A stretch of DNA of 64,000 nt, from NCBI GenBank assembly GCA_964572475.1, contig CAZNEZ010000003.1, positions 1-64,000 of the forward strand. The letters are read 5' to 3'. Position 1 is the first letter of the stretch. Every line of letters begins with the position of its first letter. This stretch comes from CAZNEZ01 sp964572475. GTDB lineage: Bacteria; Bacillota; Clostridia; Lachnospirales; Lachnospiraceae. This document shows positions 15,647 through 24,329 of the stretch, piece after piece. Position numbers and translations under genes: made by a program. A model generated the notes under the pieces. The model was not told where the DNA came from, did no database searches, and was given only the letters and a program-made list of their open reading frames with translations.

Positions 15647-17041
15647 ATGGAAAAATATTATCTGGCAATTGATATAGGAGCTTCAAGCGGAAGACATATG
15701 CTTGGAACTATAATTAATAGGAAAATTGTACTTGAAGAAATATACAGATTTGAAAATGGAATGAAGAAAGTCGATGGCTCATTAGTTTGGGATACGCAGT
15801 ACTTGTATGAGGAGATAATTGCAGGAATTAGAAAATGCAAGGATATAGGTAAAATACCACAGACTATAGGTATTGATACATGGGCAGTTGACTATGTACT
15901 TTTGGATAGTGAAGATAAAGTGATTGGTAAGACATATGGTTATAGAGATAAGCGCAATAATCATATGGATAAAGAAGTATATAAGATAATTTCAGAACAG
16001 GATTTGTACTTTAGAACAGGAATACAAAAACAGAAATTTAATACAATTTATCAGTTAATGGCAAATAAAGTATTAGATAAAAACTTAGATAAAGCAAAAA
16101 CATTTTTAATGCTTCCTGACTATTTTAACTTTTTACTAACTGGAGTCAAAAAGTCTGAATATACCAATGCTACTTCAACTCAGTTGGTTTCTCCAGAAAC
16201 AAAGATGTGGGACACAGAGTTAATAGAAATGCTGGGATACAATAAAGAAATGTTTTTAGAACTTTCAAATCCTGGAACTGAAGTGGGAGAATTTACAAAA
16301 GATGTTCAGAAAGAAGTAGGATTTAACTGTAAGGTCATTCTTCCAGCTACACATGATACGGCATCAGCAGTTGTGGCAATGCCATTATGTGATGGAGAAG
16401 GTATATATATTAGCTCAGGAACATGGTCGCTGATGGGTGTTGAGAACAGTAATGCTATATGTTCACAGGAAAGTATGAAAGCAAATCTAACCAATGAAGG
16501 AGGATATAATTATAGATTCAGACTTTTAAAGAATATTATGGGAATGTGGATGATTCAATCTGTTAGAAATGAGATGAAAAATAAGATGACATTTCCACAA
16601 ATATGTATAGAAGCAGAGATTTGTAATACATTTCCTTCAAGAGTAAATGTGAATGATGAATGTTTTTTAGCACCAGATAATATGAGTAATATGGTTTGTG
16701 AATATTGTAGAAATACAGGCCAGATTATACCAGCAGATATAGGTGAGATGGCGTCTGTCATATATCAAAGTCTTGCAGAGTGTTATGCTAAAACAGCAAA
16801 AGAAATAGAAAAAATAACAGGAAAAGTCTATGATACCATATACATTATAGGTGGAGGTTCAAATGCAGATTATCTCAACAGATTAACTGCAATATCTTCA
16901 GGTAAAATAGTAAAGGCAGGACCAAATGAGGCAACTGCAATAGGCAATATAGTTGTTCAAATGATTACGGATAGTGTATTTACTGATATATATGAAGCAA
17001 GAAAATGTATAGCAGAATCATTTGACATAAGACAATATTAA
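15647..17041 (+). CDS. rhaB: Rhamnulokinase
   Basis: A 464-residue FGGY-family kinase. The N-terminal ATP motif AIDIGASSGRHMLG is the rhamnulokinase version. IGIDTWAVDYVLLD, YRDKRNNHMD, ATHDTASAVVA and the C-terminal IIGGGSNADYLNRLTA are also characteristic. It phosphorylates L-rhamnulose to L-rhamnulose-1-phosphate with ATP in the cytoplasm. The start at 15647 follows GGAGGCAAAC; the upstream in-frame ATG (15635) overlaps the binding site. It is flanked by rhaM and rhaA with gaps of 35 and 32 bases, which supports a single operon. Confidence 0.96.
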   Translation: MEKYYLAIDIGASSGRHMLGTIINRKIVLEEIYRFENGMKKVDGSLVWDTQYLYEEIIAGIRKCKDIGKIPQTIGIDTWAVDYVLLDSEDKVIGKTYGYRDKRNNHMDKEVYKIISEQDLYFRTGIQKQKFNTIYQLMANKVLDKNLDKAKTFLMLPDYFNFLLTGVKKSEYTNATSTQLVSPETKMWDTELIEMLGYNKEMFLELSNPGTEVGEFTKDVQKEVGFNCKVILPATHDTASAVVAMPLCDGEGIYISSGTWSLMGVENSNAICSQESMKANLTNEGGYNYRFRLLKNIMGMWMIQSVRNEMKNKMTFPQICIEAEICNTFPSRVNVNDECFLAPDNMSNMVCEYCRNTGQIIPADIGEMASVIYQSLAECYAKTAKEIEKITGKVYDTIYIIGGGSNADYLNRLTAISSGKIVKAGPNEATAIGNIVVQMITDSVFTDIYEARKCIAESFDIRQY

Positions 17042-17073
17042 AATAAGTTTTAATGATTGTGATTGGAGGCAAA

Positions 17074-18330
17074 ATGAATATCAAAGAAAGATTTGAATCA
17101 GCAAAAGATATGTACAGCAAGATAGGAGTTGATGCCAGGTCAGCTATTGATGTGCTTGAGAATATTTCTATTTCTATGCATTGCTGGCAAGGTGATGATG
17201 TTACTGGATTTGACCATGATGGGCCGTTAACAGGGGGAATACAGGCTACTGGTAACTATCCAGGCAAAGCCAGAACACCAGAAGAACTAATGTCAGATAT
17301 TGATATGGTATTTAAGATGGTTCCAGGTAAGCATAACCTGAATCTTCATGCAAACTATGCGATATTTGAAAAGGGAGAATTTGTAGACAGGGATATGATA
17401 GAACCCAAACATTTTAGTAAATGGGTTCAATTTGCTAAAGAAAGAGGAATAGGATTAGACTTTAATCCTACTATTTTTTCACACCCTATGTTAAAAGATG
17501 GTTTGAGTCTGTCTAGTCCGGATAAAGAGGTTAGAGACTTTTGGATTAGACATTGCAAAGCATGTATAAGAATATCAGAGTATTTTGCTACAGAGTTAGG
17601 TAAACCGTGCCTTATGAATATATGGATTCCAGATGGATACAAAGATATACCAGCAGATAGAATGGCTCCACGTGCAAGATTTAAAGATTCGCTGGATCAG
17701 ATTCTTGCGATAGAGTATGATAGAAAAAAAGTACTTGTCTGTTTGGAATCTAAGGTCTTTGGTATAGGAATGGAGTCATATACAGTAGGCTCTTCAGAAT
17801 TTACAGTTAACTATGCAGCGAAAGCTGGAATAGTACCCCTTATGGATAATGGACACTATCATCCTACAGAAGTTGTATCAGACAAGATTTCTTCAATGCT
17901 ATTGTTTTTTGACAAGATAGCACTTCATATAACAAGACCTGTTCGTTGGGACAGCGACCACGTTGTATTATTTGACGATGAAACAAGAGAGATTGCAAAA
18001 GAGATAGTTAGAAATAATGCGTTAGACAGAGTGGCAATAGGACTTGATTATTTTGATGCCAGCATTAATAGAGTATCGGCTTGGGTTGTAGGAATGAGAA
18101 ATATGCAAAAGTCCCTACTATATGCGCTACTTAGTCCCAATAAAAAATTAATGGAACTACAGGAAAAAGGCGATTTTACTGAATTAATGATGTTGCAGGA
18201 GGAGATAAAAACATATCCTTTTGGAGATATTTGGAACTATTTCTGTCAAATAAATGATGTACCAGTAATGGAAAAGTGGTATGATGAAGTAAAATCTTAT
18301 GAAAACAGTGTGCTCTCTAAGAGAAAATGA
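17074..18330 (+). CDS. rhaA: L-rhamnose isomerase
   Basis: A 418-residue protein, the standard RhaA length. MHCWQGDDVTGFD, GNYPGKARTPEEL, LNLHANYAIFE, MNIWIPDGYKDIPADRM, the metal-site segment LMDNGHYHPTEVVSDK and DSDHVV are diagnostic of the family. It is a TIM-barrel metalloenzyme (Mn2+ or Zn2+) that converts L-rhamnose to L-rhamnulose. The start at 17074 follows TTGGAGGCAAA; an ATG at 17053 would bury that site. It sits between rhaB and rhaD. No AraC-type RhaR/RhaS regulator is present in the window, so control is unclear. Confidence 0.97.
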   Translation: MNIKERFESAKDMYSKIGVDARSAIDVLENISISMHCWQGDDVTGFDHDGPLTGGIQATGNYPGKARTPEELMSDIDMVFKMVPGKHNLNLHANYAIFEKGEFVDRDMIEPKHFSKWVQFAKERGIGLDFNPTIFSHPMLKDGLSLSSPDKEVRDFWIRHCKACIRISEYFATELGKPCLMNIWIPDGYKDIPADRMAPRARFKDSLDQILAIEYDRKKVLVCLESKVFGIGMESYTVGSSEFTVNYAAKAGIVPLMDNGHYHPTEVVSDKISSMLLFFDKIALHITRPVRWDSDHVVLFDDETREIAKEIVRNNALDRVAIGLDYFDASINRVSAWVVGMRNMQKSLLYALLSPNKKLMELQEKGDFTELMMLQEEIKTYPFGDIWNYFCQINDVPVMEKWYDEVKSYENSVLSKRK

Positions 18331-18366
18331 TAACAAAAGTCAATAAAAATGAATGGAGAAAACAGA

Positions 18367-19215
18367 ATGGATAAAGTTAGTTATATAACTAAAGTGGAAG
18401 AAGCATCTTTTGTTAAAGGATTCTGCCGTATGTGTCAGGATGGATTTGAACAAGGATGGCATGAACGAAATGGTGGTAATCTTACATATAGAATGAAAGA
18501 TGATGAAGTGGCTGAAGTTAGAGGATTCCTTAAGACTGATGGTGAATGGATTCAGATTGGAACCACAGTTACTGGACTTTCAGGTGAACATTTTCTCGTA
18601 ACAGGTTCAGGAAAGTATTTTAGAAATGTAAAAGATGAGCCAGAGAAGAATATAGCTATTATTGAAATTGATAAGACAGGCGAAAAGTATCAGATACAGT
18701 GGGGGTTATGCGACGGCGGAAGACCAACAAGCGAGCTGCCAAGTCACCTTATGAATCATGAAGTAAAAAAGGCAGCAACAAATGGTATACATAGAGTTAT
18801 ATATCACTGCCATGCTACAAATGTTATTGCGCTTACATTTGTACTGCCTCTTACAGATGAAGTATTCACACGCGAGCTATGGGAGATGGCTACTGAATGT
18901 CCAGTTGTCTTTCCAGAAGGAGTAGGTGTAGTGGGATGGATGGTGCCTGGCGGAAAGGATATTGCAGTTGCAACTTCTGAATTGATGAAGAAGTATAATG
19001 TAGCAGTATGGGCACATCATGGAATATTCTGCTCAGAAGCAGATTTTGACCTTACATTTGGACTAGCGCATACTGTAGAAAAGTCAGCAGAGATATTAGT
19101 TAAGACATTGTCAATGTCACCCGATAAATTACAAACAATAACACCTAAGGATTTTAGAAATCTGGCAAAGGATTTTAAGGTTAATCTGCCAGAAAAATTC
19201 TTATTTGAAAAATAA
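18367..19215 (+). CDS. rhaD: Rhamnulose-1-phosphate aldolase
   Basis: A 282-residue class II aldolase. ERNGGNLTYR and FLVTGSGKYFRNV form the phosphate-binding part. YHCHATN and WAHHG supply the three Zn2+-binding histidines, and PSHLMNH is also conserved. It splits L-rhamnulose-1-phosphate into DHAP and L-lactaldehyde. The start at 18367 follows TGGAGAAAACAG. It is the last gene of the operon, and a terminator follows at 19253. Enzymes for lactaldehyde reduction or a propanediol microcompartment are not in this window. Confidence 0.96.
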   Translation: MDKVSYITKVEEASFVKGFCRMCQDGFEQGWHERNGGNLTYRMKDDEVAEVRGFLKTDGEWIQIGTTVTGLSGEHFLVTGSGKYFRNVKDEPEKNIAIIEIDKTGEKYQIQWGLCDGGRPTSELPSHLMNHEVKKAATNGIHRVIYHCHATNVIALTFVLPLTDEVFTRELWEMATECPVVFPEGVGVVGWMVPGGKDIAVATSELMKKYNVAVWAHHGIFCSEADFDLTFGLAHTVEKSAEILVKTLSMSPDKLQTITPKDFRNLAKDFKVNLPEKFLFEK

Positions 19216-19252
19216 TATTAAGTATAAAATCATTAAGTTAAGATAGTTATAG

Positions 19253-19289
19253 AAAACTGCGGACATAGAGATATGTTCACAGTTTTTTT
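19253..19289 (+). terminator. Terminator of the fbp-rhaMBAD transcript
   Basis: AAAACTG pairs with CAGTTTT, with an inner GGACAT/ATGTTC continuation, a six-base loop and a seven-T tail. It lies about 40 bases after the rhaD stop. Confidence 0.85.
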
Positions 19290-19390
19290 ATAAACATTAC
19301 GAATTGTTTACTTGAAATTTAATATATATGGCTTTACACTTATTACATAAGAACACACACTTATTTGAAATATATGAAAGGAAGCCTACT

Positions 19391-19909
19391 ATGAAGTATC
19401 AAGTTGTATTTACAAGTGAGACAGGTAATACGGAAAATGTTGCCAAGGTAATATATCAGTCAATACCAGATAGGAGCAAAGAGATTCAGAGACTGAATCA
19501 GGGTACTAAGGTTGAAGATGCGGATATATATTACATAGGATTTTGGACTAATAGAGGAACCTGTGGGATTGATATTATTGATTTTATTAGTGAATTACAT
19601 GGTAAGAATATTGCAATATTTGGAACCTGCGGAATGGGCGGAGACAAAGCTTATTATAGAATGATTGAGAATCAGATAAAAGCATTTATACCAGATGATA
19701 ACAATTATATTGGTGCATTTATCTGTCAGGGTAAGATGCCAATAGATGTAAGAAAAAAATATGAAGTAATGGCAGAGCGTGGAGATGAAAGAGCGATTAA
19801 GATGATAAAAGTATTTGATGAAGCGTTGTTACATCCCAATCAGAATGATTATAAAGATGCAGAAGATTTTGTGCTTAATTCAATTAATAAAGCAGAGATT
19901 GACTTATAG
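19391..19909 (+). CDS. Flavodoxin-family protein
   Basis: A 172-residue protein. The FMN phosphate-binding loop TSETGNTENVA is at residues 8-18. YIGFWTNRGTCGIDIIDFI and IAIFGTCGMGG follow the pattern of the flavodoxin_3-type domain common in Clostridia. It is expected to be a cytoplasmic FMN electron carrier or reductase partner; the partner is unknown. The start is the ATG at 19391 after GAAAGGAAG; the longer frame from 19328 lacks a binding site. The gene after it starts 26 bases downstream, so it may lead the zinc-ribbon/DUF5685/DnaJ cassette. Confidence 0.85.
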   Translation: MKYQVVFTSETGNTENVAKVIYQSIPDRSKEIQRLNQGTKVEDADIYYIGFWTNRGTCGIDIIDFISELHGKNIAIFGTCGMGGDKAYYRMIENQIKAFIPDDNNYIGAFICQGKMPIDVRKKYEVMAERGDERAIKMIKVFDEALLHPNQNDYKDAEDFVLNSINKAEIDL

Positions 19910-19935
19910 CATATTAGAAAAAGGAGAAGATTGCA

Positions 19936-20337
19936 TTGAAAGAAAAACTACAAAGATTTATGATGGGAAGATATGGTGTTGACAGTCTTAATAAATTTAT
20001 GCTTGTAATGGCACTTGTATTAATGATATTATCTATGTTAACTGGTTCGAGAGGCTCGATATTATATCTGTTGTCTATAGTCCTTCTTATACTTACCTAT
20101 GTTAGAATGTTATCCAGAAATCATTACAAAAGGGCAAATGAGAATGCTAAATATTTAAACATTACAAGAGGATTTAGAGGTAAATTAAACAAGCAGAAAA
20201 GATATGCTAATGAAAGAAAGTTTAATCATATATATACATGCCCTAGTTGCAGACAGAAGATTAGAATTCCTAAAGGAAAAGGAAAGATAATGGTAACTTG
20301 TCCAAAGTGTAAAACTCAGTTTATGAAGAAGAGTTAG
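19936..20337 (+). CDS. Membrane protein with C-terminal zinc ribbon
   Basis: A 133-residue protein with two adjacent transmembrane helices (about residues 20-36 and 42-58). A basic linker follows, then a CPSC/CPKC zinc ribbon (residues ~99-125) that probably faces the cytoplasm. The start is TTG at 19936 with AGGAG nine bases upstream. No enzymatic motif is visible. It is 10 bases before the DUF5685 gene and close to dnaJ-like 21181, in what appears to be one transcript. The function is unknown; a Zn-ribbon anchor that recruits partners is a reasonable guess, but only a guess. Confidence 0.75.
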   Translation: MKEKLQRFMMGRYGVDSLNKFMLVMALVLMILSMLTGSRGSILYLLSIVLLILTYVRMLSRNHYKRANENAKYLNITRGFRGKLNKQKRYANERKFNHIYTCPSCRQKIRIPKGKGKIMVTCPKCKTQFMKKS

Positions 20338-20347
20338 AGGTGATACC

Positions 20348-21184
20348 GTGTTCGGATATGTTGGAATCAATAATGAAGAATTGAAAGTAAAAGATTTGAA
20401 GAGATACAAAGCGTATTATTGCGGATTATGTGAAGAACTTGGCTCAAAATATGGTGGCAGGGGAAGACTTACATTAAGCTATGATATGACATTTCTTGCT
20501 ATATTACTTACAGGTGTATATGAAAAAACACCTAAACTTAGTACGCTTAGATGTACTAAGCATATGGGTAAAAAGCATGAATCACTTACAAATGAATTTA
20601 CAGAATATGCAGCAGATATGAATATTTTGTTATCCTATTATAATTTATTAGATAACTGGGTGGATGAGAAGAAAGTTACCTCAGAAGTTATGGTAAAGGC
20701 TTTACAAAAGCATGTTGATAAGATAAGCTCTACTTATGAAAGACAAAGCACAGCTGTTAGAACATACATAGATAAGCTCTCAGCATTTGAAAAAGAAGGT
20801 AAAGCAGATATTGATATACCAGCTGGATATACTGGAGAGATGCTTAGCGAGATATTTGTATATAAGGAAGATGAATGGTCTGATACCTTACGGGCTATGG
20901 GATTTTATCTGGGTAAATTCATCTATCTTATGGACGCTTATGAGGATATCAAAAAGGATAAAGAAACAGGAAATTATAATCCATTTAAAAATATATGGGC
21001 AGATGAAGATTTTGATGATAAGGCATATGATATTTTGACTATGATGGTAGCTGAGTGTGCCAGACAGTTCGAGATGCTTCCAATTATAGAAGAAGTTGAA
21101 ATATTGAGAAATATATTGTATTCTGGTATATGGTCTAAATATGTAGCAATTAAGAATAAAAGAATGAAAGGTACTGAACAATGA
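20348..21184 (+). CDS. DUF5685 family protein
   Basis: A 278-residue protein that begins MFGYVGINNEELKVKDLKRY, followed by YYCGLCEELG. This N-terminus, with its YCxLC pair, is the mark of DUF5685, a family of unknown function in Clostridia. The rest is mainly alpha-helical, with an acidic YLMDAYEDIKKDKETGNYNPF segment in which Asp residues could bind metal, as in terpenoid-synthase-like helical folds. The start is GTG at 20348 after GAGGTGATACC. Its stop overlaps the start of the DnaJ-like gene (ATGA), so the two are translationally coupled. Confidence 0.8.
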   Translation: MFGYVGINNEELKVKDLKRYKAYYCGLCEELGSKYGGRGRLTLSYDMTFLAILLTGVYEKTPKLSTLRCTKHMGKKHESLTNEFTEYAADMNILLSYYNLLDNWVDEKKVTSEVMVKALQKHVDKISSTYERQSTAVRTYIDKLSAFEKEGKADIDIPAGYTGEMLSEIFVYKEDEWSDTLRAMGFYLGKFIYLMDAYEDIKKDKETGNYNPFKNIWADEDFDDKAYDILTMMVAECARQFEMLPIIEEVEILRNILYSGIWSKYVAIKNKRMKGTEQ

Positions 21185-21789
21185 TAGCAGATCCTTACAA
21201 AGTACTTGGAGTATCACCTGATGCATCAAGCGATGAAATAAAGAAAGCATATAGAAAACTAAGCAGAATATATCACCCTGATGCCAATATTAATAATCCT
21301 AATAAGGATCAGGCAGAAGCTAAGTTTAAGGAGATTCAGGAAGCATATAATCAGATAATACATAAAAGCACTTCGCAAGATGCTTATGGTAGCGGTTATG
21401 GAGGCTTTGGAAGTAATTACGGAAACAGAGAACAAGAGTCTGTAGAATATCAGGCAATTTATAATTATATTAATGCAAGACATTTTACAGAGGCATTACA
21501 TGTTCTATCTGGAATCAATAATAGAGAGGCCAAGTGGTATTTTTGCAGTGCTATTGCAAATGCTGGTGTAGGCAATAATGTTGTGGCAATTCAGCATGCA
21601 AGGCAGGCAGCAGCTATGGAGCCTAACAATATGGAATATGCTAATCTGGTTCGTCAACTTGAGATGGGCGGTCAATGGTATCAGAATGTAGGAAGTCAGT
21701 ATGGAACAGCCAGTATGGATTTAGGAAAATGCTGTTGGGAAACACTATGCTTGAATGTATTCTGTAATTGCTGTTGCAGACCATTTTAG
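21181..21789 (+). CDS. DnaJ-domain protein with cysteine-rich C-terminus
   Basis: A 202-residue protein. Residues ~3-60 form a J domain (DPYKVLGVSPDASSDEIKKAYRKL) with the HPD tripeptide in YHPDAN, so it could stimulate an Hsp70. A Gly/Tyr-rich linker and a TPR-like helical part (ALHVLSGINNREAKWYFCSA) follow. The last 20 residues carry seven cysteines (CCWETLC and FCNCCC), which suggests metal binding or lipidation. It is not the DnaJ co-chaperone of the dnaK operon, since the zinc-finger domain is missing. It overlaps DUF5685 by four bases and converges on the GGDEF-EAL gene. Confidence 0.85.
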   Translation: MIADPYKVLGVSPDASSDEIKKAYRKLSRIYHPDANINNPNKDQAEAKFKEIQEAYNQIIHKSTSQDAYGSGYGGFGSNYGNREQESVEYQAIYNYINARHFTEALHVLSGINNREAKWYFCSAIANAGVGNNVVAIQHARQAAAMEPNNMEYANLVRQLEMGGQWYQNVGSQYGTASMDLGKCCWETLCLNVFCNCCCRPF

Positions 21790-21813
21790 CGTATCAATAA
21801 TTGTCTTAGCATA

Positions 21814-24114
21814 TTAATAGTTCATCTTAGGTCCCTTAAATGTTGGATCATCAACATAGGAGGTGTAAATCTGCCTTATGTCCTGTGTTGATTTGACCTG
21901 TTCAAAGAGTGAAAGATCACAGATGCTTCCACAGAAAGACTTCTTATATACATCACCACCGAGATAAATTCGTCTAACAGCACTCATTGGTGGAACATAG
22001 TCCTTAAATCCAGCAAGATTTGAATTGATGAAAAGTCTCATTACCTCACTTTTAGCATTGTATGTGATTGCAACGTGTGTCCATTCATTAGTTGGAATTA
22101 GTTGGTTGCCAGCATCATACCATCCTCCACGTTCTCGTTCATCTTTTACACGAAGGATTGATACACCTCCCCATGCAAGTGGAACAATACTTAGGAAACC
22201 TGATTCAAATGTAACGAAGAAAACACTTGTCCATGTATCAATAGTTTCTGTTTTCATCCAAAAACATACTGTAAAACTTTCATTTGGCATAGCTGAAACA
22301 GGAATCTGCATAACATTGCGGGTACGCCTACCACCTGGAAAGTACAATGAATGTGAAGAGTCAGTAACACCTTCTCCAAAATGATAACCATCCCCTATAA
22401 ATTCAGCATTATATTCTCCACTTTCATCATTAAAGTTGTTATTAAATTTGTATTCAATAACTCTGTCAATTTCAAGTAAGTGATTCTCAGCAAACACTTC
22501 AAAATCTTTAATAGGCATAGGTTTTGCAAAATAGTAGCCCTGTGCAAGTTCGCAGCCGCAGCTGGTTAAAAAGTTAATCTGTTCAGTTGTTTCAACACCT
22601 TCGGCAACAGTTTCTAATCGCAAATCTTTAGCCATAGAAATAATGCTTCTGATAATTCTTCTACTCTTAGAATCTTCATCAAATCTCTTCAAAAAATCCT
22701 GATCAATCTTGATAATATCGACAGGAGTATCTTTTAAAATATTAAGAGTTGAATAGCCAGAACCAAAATCATCTATGGAAATGCAAAATCCAGCATTCTT
22801 AAGAGAGGATACAACCTTAACCATTGCATCGCTGTCCTTTAGAAAAACTGATTCTGTAAATTCTATCTCAATCTCTCGCTTATTAATTTCATATTTGTCA
22901 GTTATCTTAATTAAATCACTAACAAAATTCTTTTCATAAAGGTGAAGTCTTGACATATTAACAGATATATATGTATGGCAAAAAGTCTCTTTATTATCAT
23001 ACCAACGCTTTTTAAGCTTACAGCTTTGTTCAAAGACATACATATCAAGCTTTAGAATAAAACCATTCTCCTCAAAAAGAGATATGAACTTTGCAGGCAT
23101 TCTAAGACCGTCGATAGGATGATTCCAACGAACAAGAGCTTCAGCGCCATATAGCCTATTAGTAATCATATTAACTTTTGGTTGATAGTAAACTTCAAAC
23201 TCTCCATTTGTAAGAGCCAATTCTTTCTCCATAGAAATGGACTTATGATACATTAAATCATGTTCTATATCATGGTACATTACAAACTGGTTTTTACCAT
23301 TTTTCTTGGCATGATACATGGCAGCATCACACTTGTAAAGAATATCGTCAAGATTACTTTTTGAACTCTGATCAAGAATAATACCGATACTAAGTGAAAT
23401 AGCACTTTGGATCTCTTTGCTCATATCAATATGACAAATATCAAATAACATATGATTGGCAATATCTATTATCTCATCCTCTGAATATGAGCCATTGAAC
23501 ATTACGGTAAATTCGTCGCCGCCAACTCGGTATACAGAAGCATCTTTGGTGTTATTTCTAATCAGCTTTGTTACTTTGATTAATAGGCTATCGCCAACAC
23601 TATGACCAAAAAGGTCATTAACAACTTTAAAATTATCAATATCAAGATACATAAAATGCATGTTGGTGTTAGGAGCAAGTGCTGAATAGTCAGAATATAA
23701 ACCACGTCTATTCTGTAATTCTGTAAGGTAATCAATATCAGCTATCTTTACCAGTGAAGAAGCATTTGCAAATAAATCAGGAATTGAATGCAAGGTTAAG
23801 AAAAAAGTATCTATAGTGGCAGGTCTAGAAACTATGTTAAATATTCCACAAGATGCAATATTAGCAATAACTGGAGAATCAGGAGAAACACAAACAAGAG
23901 TATGTACCTGGTTAGCATACAAAGAAATCTCATTAATATTTAGCTCATCATCAGGTAAATCAAAGATTACGACCGTAATGTCATGAGAAACAGAAAGCTT
24001 TTCTGATTGGATAAACTCTATCTTACTAAAAAAAGTTTCATATTTGTTATTAGATTCTACTAGGTTAATCAGTTCGGTAGAATGACTAACAATTAGTACT
24101 TTTACTGTGTCCAT
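21814..24114 (-). CDS. GGDEF-EAL protein with C-terminal LamG-like domain
   Basis: About 766 residues. The N-terminal ~110 resemble a degenerate receiver domain (VLIVSHS at the start). An intact diguanylate cyclase domain follows, with RVGGDEF near residue 197. The phosphodiesterase domain is also intact, with AEALVRW near 325, EFTES, DDFGSGYS, IIKIDQDF and AEGVET. The last ~190 residues form a LamG/concanavalin-like jelly roll (FTVCFWMKTE, EWTHVAITYN, MRLFINSN). No signal peptide or transmembrane helix is visible, so it is cytoplasmic. It should make and/or break c-di-GMP. The start is uncertain: ATG at 24114 or TTG at 24135. A LamG domain on a cytoplasmic c-di-GMP enzyme is unusual. Confidence 0.9.
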   Translation of the reverse strand: MDTVKVLIVSHSTELINLVESNNKYETFFSKIEFIQSEKLSVSHDITVVIFDLPDDELNINEISLYANQVHTLVCVSPDSPVIANIASCGIFNIVSRPATIDTFFLTLHSIPDLFANASSLVKIADIDYLTELQNRRGLYSDYSALAPNTNMHFMYLDIDNFKVVNDLFGHSVGDSLLIKVTKLIRNNTKDASVYRVGGDEFTVMFNGSYSEDEIIDIANHMLFDICHIDMSKEIQSAISLSIGIILDQSSKSNLDDILYKCDAAMYHAKKNGKNQFVMYHDIEHDLMYHKSISMEKELALTNGEFEVYYQPKVNMITNRLYGAEALVRWNHPIDGLRMPAKFISLFEENGFILKLDMYVFEQSCKLKKRWYDNKETFCHTYISVNMSRLHLYEKNFVSDLIKITDKYEINKREIEIEFTESVFLKDSDAMVKVVSSLKNAGFCISIDDFGSGYSTLNILKDTPVDIIKIDQDFLKRFDEDSKSRRIIRSIISMAKDLRLETVAEGVETTEQINFLTSCGCELAQGYYFAKPMPIKDFEVFAENHLLEIDRVIEYKFNNNFNDESGEYNAEFIGDGYHFGEGVTDSSHSLYFPGGRRTRNVMQIPVSAMPNESFTVCFWMKTETIDTWTSVFFVTFESGFLSIVPLAWGGVSILRVKDERERGGWYDAGNQLIPTNEWTHVAITYNAKSEVMRLFINSNLAGFKDYVPPMSAVRRIYLGGDVYKKSFCGSICDLSLFEQVKSTQDIRQIYTSYVDDPTFKGPKMNY

Positions 24115-24198
24115 ATTAAAACCATACCTTTCCAAAACCTACATGATATGAAAAAACATTATATATATATAGTACACGATTAAAAAAAACTTTGCAAG

Positions 24199-24228
24199 AA
24201 AATATAGGACAAATTTCCTATATTTTTT
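24199..24228. terminator. Stem-loop with T-run in the divergent gap
   Basis: AAATATAGGA pairs with TCCTATATTT around CAAATT and is followed by T residues, inside the 215-base gap between the divergent GGDEF-EAL and hydrogenase-like genes. It may insulate them or attenuate transcription towards 24330. The rest of the gap is AT-rich, with no clear promoter. Confidence 0.45.
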
Positions 24229-24329
24229 AGCTAAAATCATAATATTGTAGAAAATTGTAGCTAATTATATTAAAATTTAAAAGGATAGATTGCAGAAAAA
24301 ATATATGCAGAATTGGAGGTCTTTGATTT

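Noticed and set aside
22025..22384. 119-residue + strand frame inside the GGDEF-EAL gene
   Set aside because: It is a shadow of the LamG-encoding segment on the minus strand, with no ribosome binding site. The minus-strand frame has clear domains.
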